Under the pieces are notes generated by a model. The model worked only from the letters and a program-made list of their open reading frames with translations, was not told the DNA's origin and did not search any database. From Nonomuraea rubra (GTDB lineage: Bacteria > Actinomycetota > Actinomycetes > Streptosporangiales > Streptosporangiaceae): DNA of 64,000 nucleotides. The stretch covers positions 6,121,001 through 6,185,000 of the forward strand of contig NZ_JACHMI010000001.1 of assembly GCF_014207985.1 (NCBI RefSeq), given 5' to 3'. This document shows, piece by piece, positions 30,324 through 38,174 of the stretch (its first letter is position 1; the number at the start of each line of letters is the position of its first letter). A program made the position numbers and the translations under genes.

Positions 30324-31586
30324 ATGTCCATGGCGACGCACAGCGAGACGTCCGGTCTCGACCTGGTAGGCAAGCTCCTCGATCCCGCGTCGAGGGCCGA
30401 TCCGTACCCGGTTTACGCCGGATTCCGGGCCCTCGGCCCGGTCTGGATCGACGAGATCTCCGCGCTGGTGGTGACGGGTTACCGCGACTGCGAGACGCTG
30501 CTGCGCGACCCGCGGCTCAGCGCCGAGCGCTGGCGGCACTTCGACGAGGCCCGGGAGTCCGACCCGTATCCCGCCGGCGCGCCGTCCTCGGTGCGGCAGC
30601 CGTGGTTCCTGTCCATGGACCCGCCGGACCACACCCGGCTGCGGCGCCTGGTCAGCCGCGCGTTCACCGCCCGGACGGTCGCCCGCCTGGAGCCCTACGT
30701 GACGCGGCTGGTCGGCGACCTGCTCGACCGGGCGTGCGAGCGGGACACGTTCGACGTCGTGTCCGGGCTCGCCTACTCGCTGCCCGTGACGGTCATCTGC
30801 CACCTGCTCGGCGTCCCCGCCGCGGACGAGCGGCTGTTCCACGGCTGGTCGGCCCAGCTCACCCGGCAGCTCGACGGCTTCTCCAACCCGGCCGACGAGA
30901 CGCCGAAAGAAGCGGAACAGTGGGCCGGTGGCATGGTGGAGCTGCACCGGTACGTCAACGAGCTCGTCGCCGACCGGCGCGGGAGCCCGCGCCGCGACGA
31001 CCTGATCTCCGAGCTGCTCGCCGCGGAGGACGGCGGCGACGTGCTCAGCCACGACGAGCTGGTCTCCACGATCGTGCTGCTGCTGGTGGCGGGGCACGAG
31101 ACGACGGTCAACCTGATCGCCAACGGCGTGCTCGCCCTGCTGCGCCACCCCGGCCACCTGGCCGCCCTGCGAGCCGACCCGGGCCTGGCTCCCGCGGTCG
31201 TCGAGGAGATCCTGCGCTACGACCCGCCCGTCCAGCTCACCGCCCGGGTCGCCCGCGAGGACGTGCACGTCGGGGCCGCGAAGGTGCCCGCGGGCGGTCT
31301 GGTCATCCTCCTGCTGGCCGCGGCGCACCGGGACCCGGAGGCGAACCCGGACCCGGACCGGTTCGACCCGGGCCGCGCCCAGGTGCGGCATCTGGGCTTC
31401 AGCGCCGGCGCTCACTTCTGCCTCGGCGCGCCGCTGGCCAGGCTCGAAGGGCGGGTGGCGCTGGCCGCGTTCGCCGGGCGCGTCCAGGAGCCCCGGCTTG
31501 TCGCCGACCCGCCGCCGTACCGGGAGCACATCAACCTCCGCGGCGTCAGCGAGCTGCTGGTTGGGCACGGCCCCCGCGGTCGCTAG
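30324..31586 (+). CDS. Cytochrome P450
   Basis: A 420-residue soluble bacterial class I P450 using electrons from a ferredoxin. The I-helix oxygen-activation motif is VAGHETTVNL (about 253-262), the K-helix ExxR is EEILRYDPP (about 294-302), and the heme-binding loop is FSAGAHFCLGAPLAR with the proximal Cys. The start ATG 30324 follows GGGAGTGGCAG. It is transcribed with the following TetR gene and lies under twin operators. No ferredoxin or reductase is adjacent, so it uses partners from elsewhere. The substrate is unknown; detoxification or tailoring are both possible. Confidence 0.94.
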   Translation: MSMATHSETSGLDLVGKLLDPASRADPYPVYAGFRALGPVWIDEISALVVTGYRDCETLLRDPRLSAERWRHFDEARESDPYPAGAPSSVRQPWFLSMDPPDHTRLRRLVSRAFTARTVARLEPYVTRLVGDLLDRACERDTFDVVSGLAYSLPVTVICHLLGVPAADERLFHGWSAQLTRQLDGFSNPADETPKEAEQWAGGMVELHRYVNELVADRRGSPRRDDLISELLAAEDGGDVLSHDELVSTIVLLLVAGHETTVNLIANGVLALLRHPGHLAALRADPGLAPAVVEEILRYDPPVQLTARVAREDVHVGAAKVPAGGLVILLLAAAHRDPEANPDPDRFDPGRAQVRHLGFSAGAHFCLGAPLARLEGRVALAAFAGRVQEPRLVADPPPYREHINLRGVSELLVGHGPRGR

Positions 31587-31595
31587 CCTGGTGCG

Positions 31596-32186
31596 GTGGT
31601 CACCTCCAGGAGCCGCCGTCGCCTCTCACCCGAGGCCAGGCGCGGCGAACTCATCGACGCCGCCATCCGGCTCCTGCGCTCCGGCCAGGAGGTGACGAAC
31701 TGGGTCCAGGCCGTCACCACCGAGGCCGACGCCGCCAAGGGCACCTTCTACGTCTACTTCTCCTCCTGGGAGGACATGCTCGCCGCCGTGCGCGACCACG
31801 TGCAGCGCGACTACGTGGACCGCTTCCACCGGCTCGCCGAGTCCACCGAGCCGATCGACTGGTGGGCCACCCTCGACGCCGAGTGCGCCGCGGCCATCGA
31901 GGACATCTCCCGGCCTGGCGGGCTGCACGCCGCCGTCTTCCACTCCGCGCCAGAGCCCACGGGCGGGGGGCGGCTCGACGTCGTCGACGCCATCGCCGAG
32001 GCGCTGCGACGCGGCATGGACGACGGCGCGTTCCGCCGCCTCGACCCGCACATGGCGGCCACGATCCTGTTCACGGTGCTGCACGCGGCCGCGGACGCGA
32101 TCGCCGCCGGCGATCAGCGGCAGAGCTGGGTGGAGGCCGTACGCGACCTCACCCGCCAGTGGCTGTCACCGGCGAAACCACGATGA
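31596..32186 (+). CDS. TetR family transcriptional regulator
   Basis: A 196-residue TetR protein with HTH region QAVTTEADAAKGTFYVYFSS (about 40-59) and an all-helical ligand domain. The start is GTG, nine bases after the P450 stop, so it is co-transcribed with the P450. By context it binds the two TGACCT-N-AGGTCA palindromes upstream of the P450 and represses its own operon, possibly released by the P450 substrate. Confidence 0.9.
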   Translation: MVTSRSRRRLSPEARRGELIDAAIRLLRSGQEVTNWVQAVTTEADAAKGTFYVYFSSWEDMLAAVRDHVQRDYVDRFHRLAESTEPIDWWATLDAECAAAIEDISRPGGLHAAVFHSAPEPTGGGRLDVVDAIAEALRRGMDDGAFRRLDPHMAATILFTVLHAAADAIAAGDQRQSWVEAVRDLTRQWLSPAKPR

Positions 32187-32189
32187 CCG

Positions 32190-32852
32190 TCAGGCCGGGC
32201 GGCAGAGGATCGGCATGGCGACCATGCCGTTCGCCTTCAGAGTGGACCGCACGAAGCGGTGGAAGCTGGGCCTGAGCACCTGGTTGAGCAGGAAGGCGGG
32301 GGCGCTGCCCGGCAGCCGTACGTAGTTGACGAACGCGTACGGGGCGCCCTCCTCGACGGGCCGCAGCAGCGTGGAGTTGTCCACGCCGGTCCTGGCGGTG
32401 TACCAGCCCGCCAGCTCGTCCCAGACCGGCACCGCGGCCTCCGGGTCAGGCGCGGTGAAGTGGTTGAACAGGAACGTGCCCCGGGTGGTCGCGTCGGTGT
32501 CGCCGATGCGCCTGATGTTGCGGGCCGGCATGACCAGGTCGGCCTGCAGCTTCTCGACGGGTACGGCGGCGAGCTCCTCCGGGGAGGTGGTCTGGACGAG
32601 CATGAGCACGTCGTGGCGCGGGCCGCCCTCGATGGGCGGGATGAGCACGGCCTCGTAGACGGTGGCGGCGGCCACCTCGTTCAGCTCGGTCAGGTTCTGT
32701 GCCAGGGCGCGCCACTGGGCGAGCGCCTGCTCGCGGCGCGCGCTCCTGCGTACGAAGGGGGCGCGGCGGGGCGGATCGACGCTCGCGCAGGCGTAGAGGT
32801 ACCCGCGCGGCGACGGGGTGGTGAAGCTGATCGGGGGGATTCCTTCCGGCAT
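32190..32852 (-). CDS. Uncharacterised protein, duplicated α/β-barrel-like halves
   Basis: A 220-residue protein starting MPEGIPPISFTTPSPRGYLY with GGAGAGG six bases upstream. It has two related-looking halves: YEAVLIPPIEGGPRHDVLML in the first and LFNHFTAPDPEAAVPVWDEL in the second, each a strand then helix, as in dimeric α/β-barrel (EthD or antibiotic monooxygenase-like) proteins. No cofactor motif is visible. It is divergent from a TetR gene and shares its TAGATCGGTCTA operator. The fold assignment is inference; the function is unknown. Confidence 0.55.
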   Translation of the reverse strand: MPEGIPPISFTTPSPRGYLYACASVDPPRRAPFVRRSARREQALAQWRALAQNLTELNEVAAATVYEAVLIPPIEGGPRHDVLMLVQTTSPEELAAVPVEKLQADLVMPARNIRRIGDTDATTRGTFLFNHFTAPDPEAAVPVWDELAGWYTARTGVDNSTLLRPVEEGAPYAFVNYVRLPGSAPAFLLNQVLRPSFHRFVRSTLKANGMVAMPILCRPA

Positions 32853-32925
32853 GGTGATCCTCTCCTTCGACCGGTCGATCTCCTGCCCGCTGCCCGGCGG
32901 TGTGAACGCCGCGTTGCAGAAATAG

Positions 32926-32939
32926 GTAGATCGGTCTAT
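32926..32939. promoter_or_regulatory. TetR box copy 1
   Basis: GTAGATCGGTCTAT, containing the TAGA-N4-TCTA palindrome, lies between the divergent uncharacterised gene and the TetR gene. The same 14 bases recur at 33560-33573. Confidence 0.7.
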
Positions 32940-32949
32940 TTTTCCATGC

Positions 32950-33516
32950 ATGGGACGCAAGGGGGACGAGACGCGCGGGCGCCTGCTCGACGCCACGCAG
33001 GACCTGATCGAGGCCGGAGGGTACTTCGGCGCCGGGCTCAACCAGGTGATCGCGGCCAGCGGGATGCCCAGGGGCTCCCTGTACTTCCATTTCCCCGGCG
33101 GCAAGGACGAACTCGTCGCCGAGGCGCTGCGCAGGGCAGGCCGGCAGCTCGGCCAGGCGATGCGCGACCTGTCCGACGCGGCGCCGGACGCGCCCGCCCT
33201 GGTGGCAGGGGTGATCAAGCTGCTCGGCGACCGGCTGGAGGGCTCGGCGTGGCGCAAGGGCTGCCCGGTGGCGACCGTCGCCCTGGAGATGGCGGCGGGC
33301 AACGACGCGCTGCAGCAGGTCTGCGCCGAGGTGTACGACGCCTGGGAGGGCACGCTGCGGGAGCGGCTGGTCGCCGACGGCCACCCCGACGCCGACGAGG
33401 TCGCCACGTCCGTGCTGGCCCTGGTCGAAGGAGCGCTGCTGCTGGCGAGGGCGCGGCGGAGCCGGGATCCGCTCGATCGGGCGGCCAGGAGCGTCGCGGT
33501 CCTGCTCGGCGGCTGA
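32950..33516 (+). CDS. TetR family transcriptional regulator (LmrA/YxaF-like)
   Basis: A 188-residue regulator with HTH NQVIAASGMPRGSLYFHFPG (about 31-50), KDELVAEAL following, and a C-terminal domain of the YxaF/LmrA class with WRKGCPVATVALEMA. The class often carries a Cys and binds flavonoid-like inducers in Bacillus; that is family knowledge only. Identical 14-base boxes lie upstream of this gene (shared with its divergent neighbour) and upstream of the next gene, giving a three-gene local regulon. Confidence 0.92.
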   Translation: MGRKGDETRGRLLDATQDLIEAGGYFGAGLNQVIAASGMPRGSLYFHFPGGKDELVAEALRRAGRQLGQAMRDLSDAAPDAPALVAGVIKLLGDRLEGSAWRKGCPVATVALEMAAGNDALQQVCAEVYDAWEGTLRERLVADGHPDADEVATSVLALVEGALLLARARRSRDPLDRAARSVAVLLGG

Positions 33517-33559
33517 GCAGGCCGGGCGGGGGCGCGGTCTCCGCATGCCTGAAAAATAT

Positions 33560-33573
33560 GTAGATCGGTCTAT
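33560..33573. promoter_or_regulatory. TetR box copy 2
   Basis: GTAGATCGGTCTAT, identical to 32926-32939, placed 12 bases before the start of the SDR-hydrolase fusion gene and overlapping its likely ribosome-binding region (AGAGGAG). Repression would act on initiation at this gene. Confidence 0.7.
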
Positions 33574-33584
33574 AGAGGAGACTC

Positions 33585-35264
33585 ATGCAACCCGACTCAC
33601 TCGTCTTCGGCGCGTCCGGCCTCATCGGGCGCTTCCTGGTCGCGGAGCTCCTGAGCCGCGGTCACACCGTCGCCGCGGCGGCCCGGGGCGGTGGCGACGC
33701 TCTCACCGCCTGGCTGACCGGCCGGAACGTGCCCGTGGACGGGCTGGCCATCGTCCGGGCCGACATCACCCGCCCCGGCCTCGGCCTGCCCCCGGACGAG
33801 CTGGCGGCGGTCCGCGACGTCTACAACTGCGCAGGCCGGTACGCGTTCGGCCTCACGGCGGAGGAGGCGCGCGCCACGAACGTCACCGGAGCGCTGCACG
33901 TGCTCGACTGGGCCGCCACCCGGTCCGAGCTCCGCCGCGTGGTGCACGTCAGCGGTTACCGGGTGAGCGGCGTGGAGGGGCCGCCCGACTACCGGCGGCT
34001 GGGCTCGTACGAGGCGTCCAAGGTGGAGGCGGACGCGGCCGTGCGGGTGCGCGCCCGCGAGCGGGGTGTCCCGCTGAGCATCGCCAACCCCGCCACCGTG
34101 CTCGGCTCCGGCCAGTTCGTCGGGCTGGCGTCCCTGGTGTCCGACCTGTGGCACGGGCGGCTGCCGGCCGTGCCGGGAGGGCGGGAGGTGTTCGTGCCCG
34201 TGGTGGACGCCGGGTATCTCGCGGCCTTCCTGGCCAGGCTGCCCGAGCACGAGGAGGGCGCGTACTGGGTGCTGGATGACCGCACGCCGGTCCTGCCGGA
34301 GCTCATCGGGCTGCTCGCCGGGCACATGGGGGTGCGGGCGCCCCGGCGGACGATCCCGGTCGGGTTGCTGCGGCTCCTCCCCCGCGCCCTGACCGGGGCC
34401 GATCCCGAGACGTTGTCGTTCCTGTCCGTCGACCGGTACGACACCGCGTCCGCCGAGGCCTTCGCCGGGCGGGCGGGGCTGCGCATGCCGCCGACCGGGG
34501 CGGCGCTCAGGGCCTGGGCCGACGATCTGGTGGCGGCCCGCTTCGGCGCCACCGGGACGCCGCGCGGCCCGTACGGCTACCAGCAGGTGGCGGGCACCGC
34601 GACCTGGATCAGCGGCGAGCGCGAACGGCCGGGCCACGTGCTGCTGCACGGGCTGCCGCTGGACTCCCGCTCGTGGGAGGAGGTCGCCGACCGGCTCGAC
34701 GGGCCCGTGCTGGCGGCCGATCTTCCCGGGCTGGGCAGGTCTGGCCCGGCCCGGGGGCCGGTCGCGGACTGGCTCGCCGAGCTCCTGGCCGGGACGCGGC
34801 CCGTGCTGGTGGCGCACTCGCTGGCCTGCGTCCCGGCGCTGCGTTACGCGGCGGCGCACCCGGATCGCGTCTCGCGGCTGGTGCTGGTCGCCCCGGCGTT
34901 CCTGCAGCCTCCGTCACCGTGGCTCACGCGTACGCCACCGGCGGCGCTGCTGCTGCGGCGGATGTCCGCCTCCCGCCTGGCCGGCACGCTCGGCGTGCCG
35001 GAAGGGCCGGCCGTCACCGCCGCCGCGGCCGACCTGGCGCGCCCGGGTCAGGCCCGCCGGGTGGTGGCGGCGCTGCGGGCCGCGCACGCCGCCCGAGACG
35101 AGGCACGGCGGCTGCTGGCCCGGGTGAGCGTGCCCGTGGAGATCGTCACGGGGTCGGCCGATCCGCTGAGCGTGGCGGTGGACCGGCCGGTGACCACGAT
35201 CGCGGGGGCCGGGCACTATCCGCAGCTCACCCATCCCGGCGAGGTCGCCGCCGCCATCCGGTGA
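33585..35264 (+). CDS. Bifunctional NAD-dependent epimerase/reductase - α/β hydrolase fusion
   Basis: A 559-residue two-domain enzyme. Residues 1 to about 320 are an extended SDR: LVFGASGLIGRFLV at the N-terminus, VVHVSGYRVSG and SYEASKVEADAAV (YxxxK). Residues about 345-559 are an α/β hydrolase: VLLHGLPLDSRSWEEVADRL, nucleophile elbow LVAHSLAC, VTGSADPLSV, and the catalytic His in GAGHYPQLTHPGE. The elbow has Ala in place of the usual first Gly. Such a fusion suggests sequential ketone/aldehyde reduction and ester or lactone cleavage on one substrate. It is controlled by the upstream TetR through the box at 33560. Confidence 0.85.
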   Translation: MQPDSLVFGASGLIGRFLVAELLSRGHTVAAAARGGGDALTAWLTGRNVPVDGLAIVRADITRPGLGLPPDELAAVRDVYNCAGRYAFGLTAEEARATNVTGALHVLDWAATRSELRRVVHVSGYRVSGVEGPPDYRRLGSYEASKVEADAAVRVRARERGVPLSIANPATVLGSGQFVGLASLVSDLWHGRLPAVPGGREVFVPVVDAGYLAAFLARLPEHEEGAYWVLDDRTPVLPELIGLLAGHMGVRAPRRTIPVGLLRLLPRALTGADPETLSFLSVDRYDTASAEAFAGRAGLRMPPTGAALRAWADDLVAARFGATGTPRGPYGYQQVAGTATWISGERERPGHVLLHGLPLDSRSWEEVADRLDGPVLAADLPGLGRSGPARGPVADWLAELLAGTRPVLVAHSLACVPALRYAAAHPDRVSRLVLVAPAFLQPPSPWLTRTPPAALLLRRMSASRLAGTLGVPEGPAVTAAAADLARPGQARRVVAALRAAHAARDEARRLLARVSVPVEIVTGSADPLSVAVDRPVTTIAGAGHYPQLTHPGEVAAAIR

Positions 35265-35273
35265 ACGCGCCCC

Positions 35274-35735
35274 TCAGGCGTCCCGCCGGACCGAGGTGGT
35301 GTCGCTGGTCAGCGGCGAGCCGTTCGCCGCCACCGGCAGCAGGTCGGGCACGCGGACGCCGTCGCCGTCCACGAGGACCGAGTGCGGCTCGCCGGCCTCG
35401 AAGGCGTGGCGTTCGCCCCACTGCCGCAGCGTGACGATCACCGGGAAGAGGTCCTTGCCCGCCTCGGTGAGCGCGTACAGCCTGCGCCTGCCCGTGGGGG
35501 CGTCGACCTGGGTGAGCAGGCCGTGGGCGGTGAGCTTGCGGAGCCGGTCGGCGAGGATGTTGCGGGCGATGCCGGTGCGCTGCTGGAAGTCGGTGAACGA
35601 GCGGGCGCCGTCCATCGCGTCGCGGATGACGAGCAGGCTCCACCGGTCGCCGACCAGGTCGGCCGTGCGGGCGACCGGGCAGCCCGGGTCCGTCCACGTT
35701 GAAGTCTGCGCCCCGGCGTCGTCGCGTGCCATCAC
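35274..35735 (-). CDS. HxlR family transcriptional regulator
   Basis: A 153-residue winged-helix regulator. The signature CPVARTADLVGDRWSLLVIR (about 19-38) followed by FQQRTGIARNILADRLRKL and the wing APTGRRRLYALT is diagnostic of HxlR/MarR-like proteins. It is divergent from an MFS transporter. Two 18-base direct repeats in the gap (AGTTGC-N2-AATGAAACCA) are probable binding sites. It likely represses the transporter until a small electrophile or antibiotic is present. Confidence 0.92.
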   Translation of the reverse strand: MMARDDAGAQTSTWTDPGCPVARTADLVGDRWSLLVIRDAMDGARSFTDFQQRTGIARNILADRLRKLTAHGLLTQVDAPTGRRRLYALTEAGKDLFPVIVTLRQWGERHAFEAGEPHSVLVDGDGVRVPDLLPVAANGSPLTSDTTSVRRDA

Positions 35736-35745
35736 TCCTCCAATG

Positions 35746-35801
35746 AGTTGCGTAATGAAACCATTCTGGCCTAGCCTCCGATCAGTTGCAAAATGAAACC
35801 A
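35746..35801. promoter_or_regulatory. Direct-repeat operator between HxlR and MFS genes
   Basis: AGTTGCGTAATGAAACCA (35746-35763) and AGTTGCAAAATGAAACCA (35784-35801) differ at two positions and start 38 bp apart. They occupy most of the gap between the divergent starts. Confidence 0.6.
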
Positions 35802-35817
35802 ATTGGGAGGTGTGCCG

Positions 35818-36975
35818 GTGAGCTGGAGGACGAGGCTGCTGCTGGCGGTGGTGTGCGGGGTGGCGGTGGCGAGCGTCTACGCCGGGCAGCCGGTGCTCGC
35901 TGCGATGGGCCGCGACCTGGGCGTTCCGGCCGGCTCGCTCGGCGGGTTCGTGGCCGCCGGCCAGCTCGGTTACCTGGCGGGGCTGGCGCTGCTGGTGCCG
36001 CTGGGCGACGTGCTGGACCGCAGGCGCCTGATCGCGGCGCACCTCGTCCTGGTGGCCGTGGGGGCGGCGGTCACCGCGGCGGCCCCGGCCGCCTGGGCGG
36101 CGTTCTGCGGGCTGGCCGTGGCGGGCGGGTTCGCGGTGGTGGTGCAGAGCGCCGTCGCGTTCACGGCGTCGATCTCGCCGGCCGCCGAGCGCGGGCGCAA
36201 CCTCGGCATCGTGACGTCGGGGGTGGTGATCGGCATTCTCGGCTCGCGCGTCGTCGCGGGAGTCCTCGCCGGCCTGTGGGGATGGCGGAGCGTCTACCTG
36301 GCCCTGGCGGTCCTGGCCGCCGGGCTCGCGCTGCTCGCCCTGGCCCTGCTGCCCGCGGACGTCCGCCGCGACGCGGCACGGTACGGTCAGGCGCTCCGGT
36401 CCTTCGGCAGCCTGTTCGGCCGGCCGCTGTTCCTCGGCCGCGGGCTGATCGCGTTCTTCCTGTTCGCCTCGTTCGGCACCCTGTGGAGCGGGCTGGCGCT
36501 GCCGCTGGGTGGTGCGCCGTGGCACCTCAGCGAGGCGCAGATCGGGCTCTTCGGCGTCGCCGGGCTCGCCGGAGCGCTCGGCGCCGCGAGGTCGGGGCGC
36601 TGGGGTGACGCCGGGCACGCGCGCCGGGTCACCGGCATCGCGCTCGCGCTGCTGCTCGGCTCCTGGGCCGCGATCGGGCAGCTCCCGTGGTCGCTGACGC
36701 CGCTGGTCCTCGGCGTGGTCCTGCTCGACTTCGCCGTGCAGGCCGTGCACGTGAGCAACCAGCACGCGCTCACCAGCGCCTACCCCGGCCGCACCAGCAC
36801 CGTCATCGGCGCGTACATGGTCTTCTACTCCCTGGGGTCCGCCCTGGGAGCGGCCGCGACCACGGCCCTGTTCGAGGCCGCCGGCTGGGCCGGTCCCACC
36901 GCGCTCGGCGCCGCGCTCGCGCTCGGCGCGCTCGCCACCTGGGCGTTCACAGCCGGGCGCTCACCCCGCGGATGA
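35818..36975 (+). CDS. MFS transporter
   Basis: A 385-residue, 12-helix major facilitator. The motif between helices 2 and 3 reads VPLGDVLDRRRLI, the canonical MFS motif A (G-x-L-x-D-R). I use the GTG at 35818 because GGGAGG is seven bases upstream; a TTG at 35803 overlaps the operator. It resembles small-drug efflux proteins of the YnfM/AraJ type. It is divergent from HxlR. Its 3' end overlaps the convergent monooxygenase gene by 29 bp. Confidence 0.9.
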   Translation: MSWRTRLLLAVVCGVAVASVYAGQPVLAAMGRDLGVPAGSLGGFVAAGQLGYLAGLALLVPLGDVLDRRRLIAAHLVLVAVGAAVTAAAPAAWAAFCGLAVAGGFAVVVQSAVAFTASISPAAERGRNLGIVTSGVVIGILGSRVVAGVLAGLWGWRSVYLALAVLAAGLALLALALLPADVRRDAARYGQALRSFGSLFGRPLFLGRGLIAFFLFASFGTLWSGLALPLGGAPWHLSEAQIGLFGVAGLAGALGAARSGRWGDAGHARRVTGIALALLLGSWAAIGQLPWSLTPLVLGVVLLDFAVQAVHVSNQHALTSAYPGRTSTVIGAYMVFYSLGSALGAAATTALFEAAGWAGPTALGAALALGALATWAFTAGRSPRG

Positions 36976-38110
36976 GCCGGCGCAGCATCCAGGTGCCCAG
37001 GCCGCCGGGCATGGCGACGGCGCCGCGCAGCGCCCACTCGTTCTGGGTGAGGAACGCGCGCGGCCCGCCGGTCGCGACCGCCTGGGTGGCCAGCGCCGAG
37101 GCCAGCGTCGCCGACCGGCGGCGGCTCCGCTCGTACGCGGCCAAGGCAGCGGTCAAGGCAGCGGCCGGATCCCGGCGGCCCGCGGCGGCCAGGGCGCGCA
37201 GCAGCGCCGAGACGTCCTCGAGCCCCTGCCCGGCCCCCTGCGCCAGCATGGGCGGCATGGCGTGCACCGCGTCACCGATCAGCACGCTCCGCCCGCGCCC
37301 CCACCGGAGCGGGGCACGGTGCCGGCGGTGCGGGAAGAGTCCGAGGTCCTCCTCCGTCAGCGCCTCCAGCAGTTCGGGGACGGGCGAGCCCCACGAGCCA
37401 TACCGCTGCCTGAGTGCGGCGAGCGCGACGTGCCTGGGCTCGTGGACGTCGCCGGGGCGCAGGCGGAAGTCGATGAGCCACTGCACCGTGCCGTCGCCGG
37501 AGGGGTTCAGCCCGAAGTCGCCGTGGGGGCCGAGGAAGATCTGGGCGCGGGTGCCGGGGTCGAAGGGGGCCTTGATCAGGCCCTGCCAGGTGGCCGTGCC
37601 GGTCGGGCGCGCGGGCTGGGGGCCGAACAGGGCCGTACGGACCTGGGAGTTCACGCCGTCGGCCCCGATGAGCAGGTCACCGGTGTACTGGGTGCCGTCC
37701 TCGGTCTCGACGCGTACCGACCGGCCGTCGTCGTGCGCCTTCGCGAAGCGGGCGCCGAAGCGGAAGATGTCCTCCGGCAGCCCTTCGGCGAGCCGGTCGA
37801 GCAACACCCGGCGGGGCAGCGAGACGGCCGGGGCGCCGAAGTGGGCCGCCAGCCGTTCGAGGTCCATGACCATCACCCGGCGGCCCCGGGAGCTGCGGAC
37901 CTCGATGGCCTCCAGGCGCTGCCCGGCCCCGTCCATCCGGACGCCGAGATCGTCCAGCACGGTCGTGCCGTTGTGCCAGATCAAGATCGCACATCCGGTC
38001 TCGCGTAAGGCCGGCGACCGCTCCAGCACGGTCACCTCGTGCCCGGCGGCGAGGAACCCCCTGGCCGCCGCCACCCCCGCGATGCCGGCTCCCACGATGA
38101 GCACGCGCAT
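36947..38110 (-). CDS. FAD-dependent monooxygenase (class A)
   Basis: A 387-residue flavoprotein hydroxylase. The FAD dinucleotide fold is VLIVGAGIAGVAAARGF with the acidic end ERSP, the DG-type motif is DLLIGADGVNSQVR, and the second FAD motif is SVLIGDAVHAMPPMLAQGAG. The family hydroxylates aromatic or polyketide-like substrates with NAD(P)H. The gene is monocistronic, with a strong palindrome just upstream but no regulator beside it. Substrate unknown. Confidence 0.92.
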   Translation of the reverse strand: MRVLIVGAGIAGVAAARGFLAAGHEVTVLERSPALRETGCAILIWHNGTTVLDDLGVRMDGAGQRLEAIEVRSSRGRRVMVMDLERLAAHFGAPAVSLPRRVLLDRLAEGLPEDIFRFGARFAKAHDDGRSVRVETEDGTQYTGDLLIGADGVNSQVRTALFGPQPARPTGTATWQGLIKAPFDPGTRAQIFLGPHGDFGLNPSGDGTVQWLIDFRLRPGDVHEPRHVALAALRQRYGSWGSPVPELLEALTEEDLGLFPHRRHRAPLRWGRGRSVLIGDAVHAMPPMLAQGAGQGLEDVSALLRALAAAGRRDPAAALTAALAAYERSRRRSATLASALATQAVATGGPRAFLTQNEWALRGAVAMPGGLGTWMLRRLIRGVSARL

Positions 38111-38119
38111 ACCAGTCCC

Positions 38120-38147
38120 CTACAGCTAGTAGTACTACTACCTGTAG
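38120..38147. promoter_or_regulatory. Orphan palindrome upstream of the monooxygenase
   Basis: A perfect 14-base core TAGTAGTACTACTA (38127-38140) is flanked by CTACAG and CTGTAG, which also pair, with one C/C mismatch between. The whole 28-base dyad ends nine bases from the ATG at 38110. No regulator gene is adjacent, so the cognate protein is encoded elsewhere. Confidence 0.65.
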
Positions 38148-38174
38148 AGCATAGTCGGGCCCGGGTGCGGGGTG

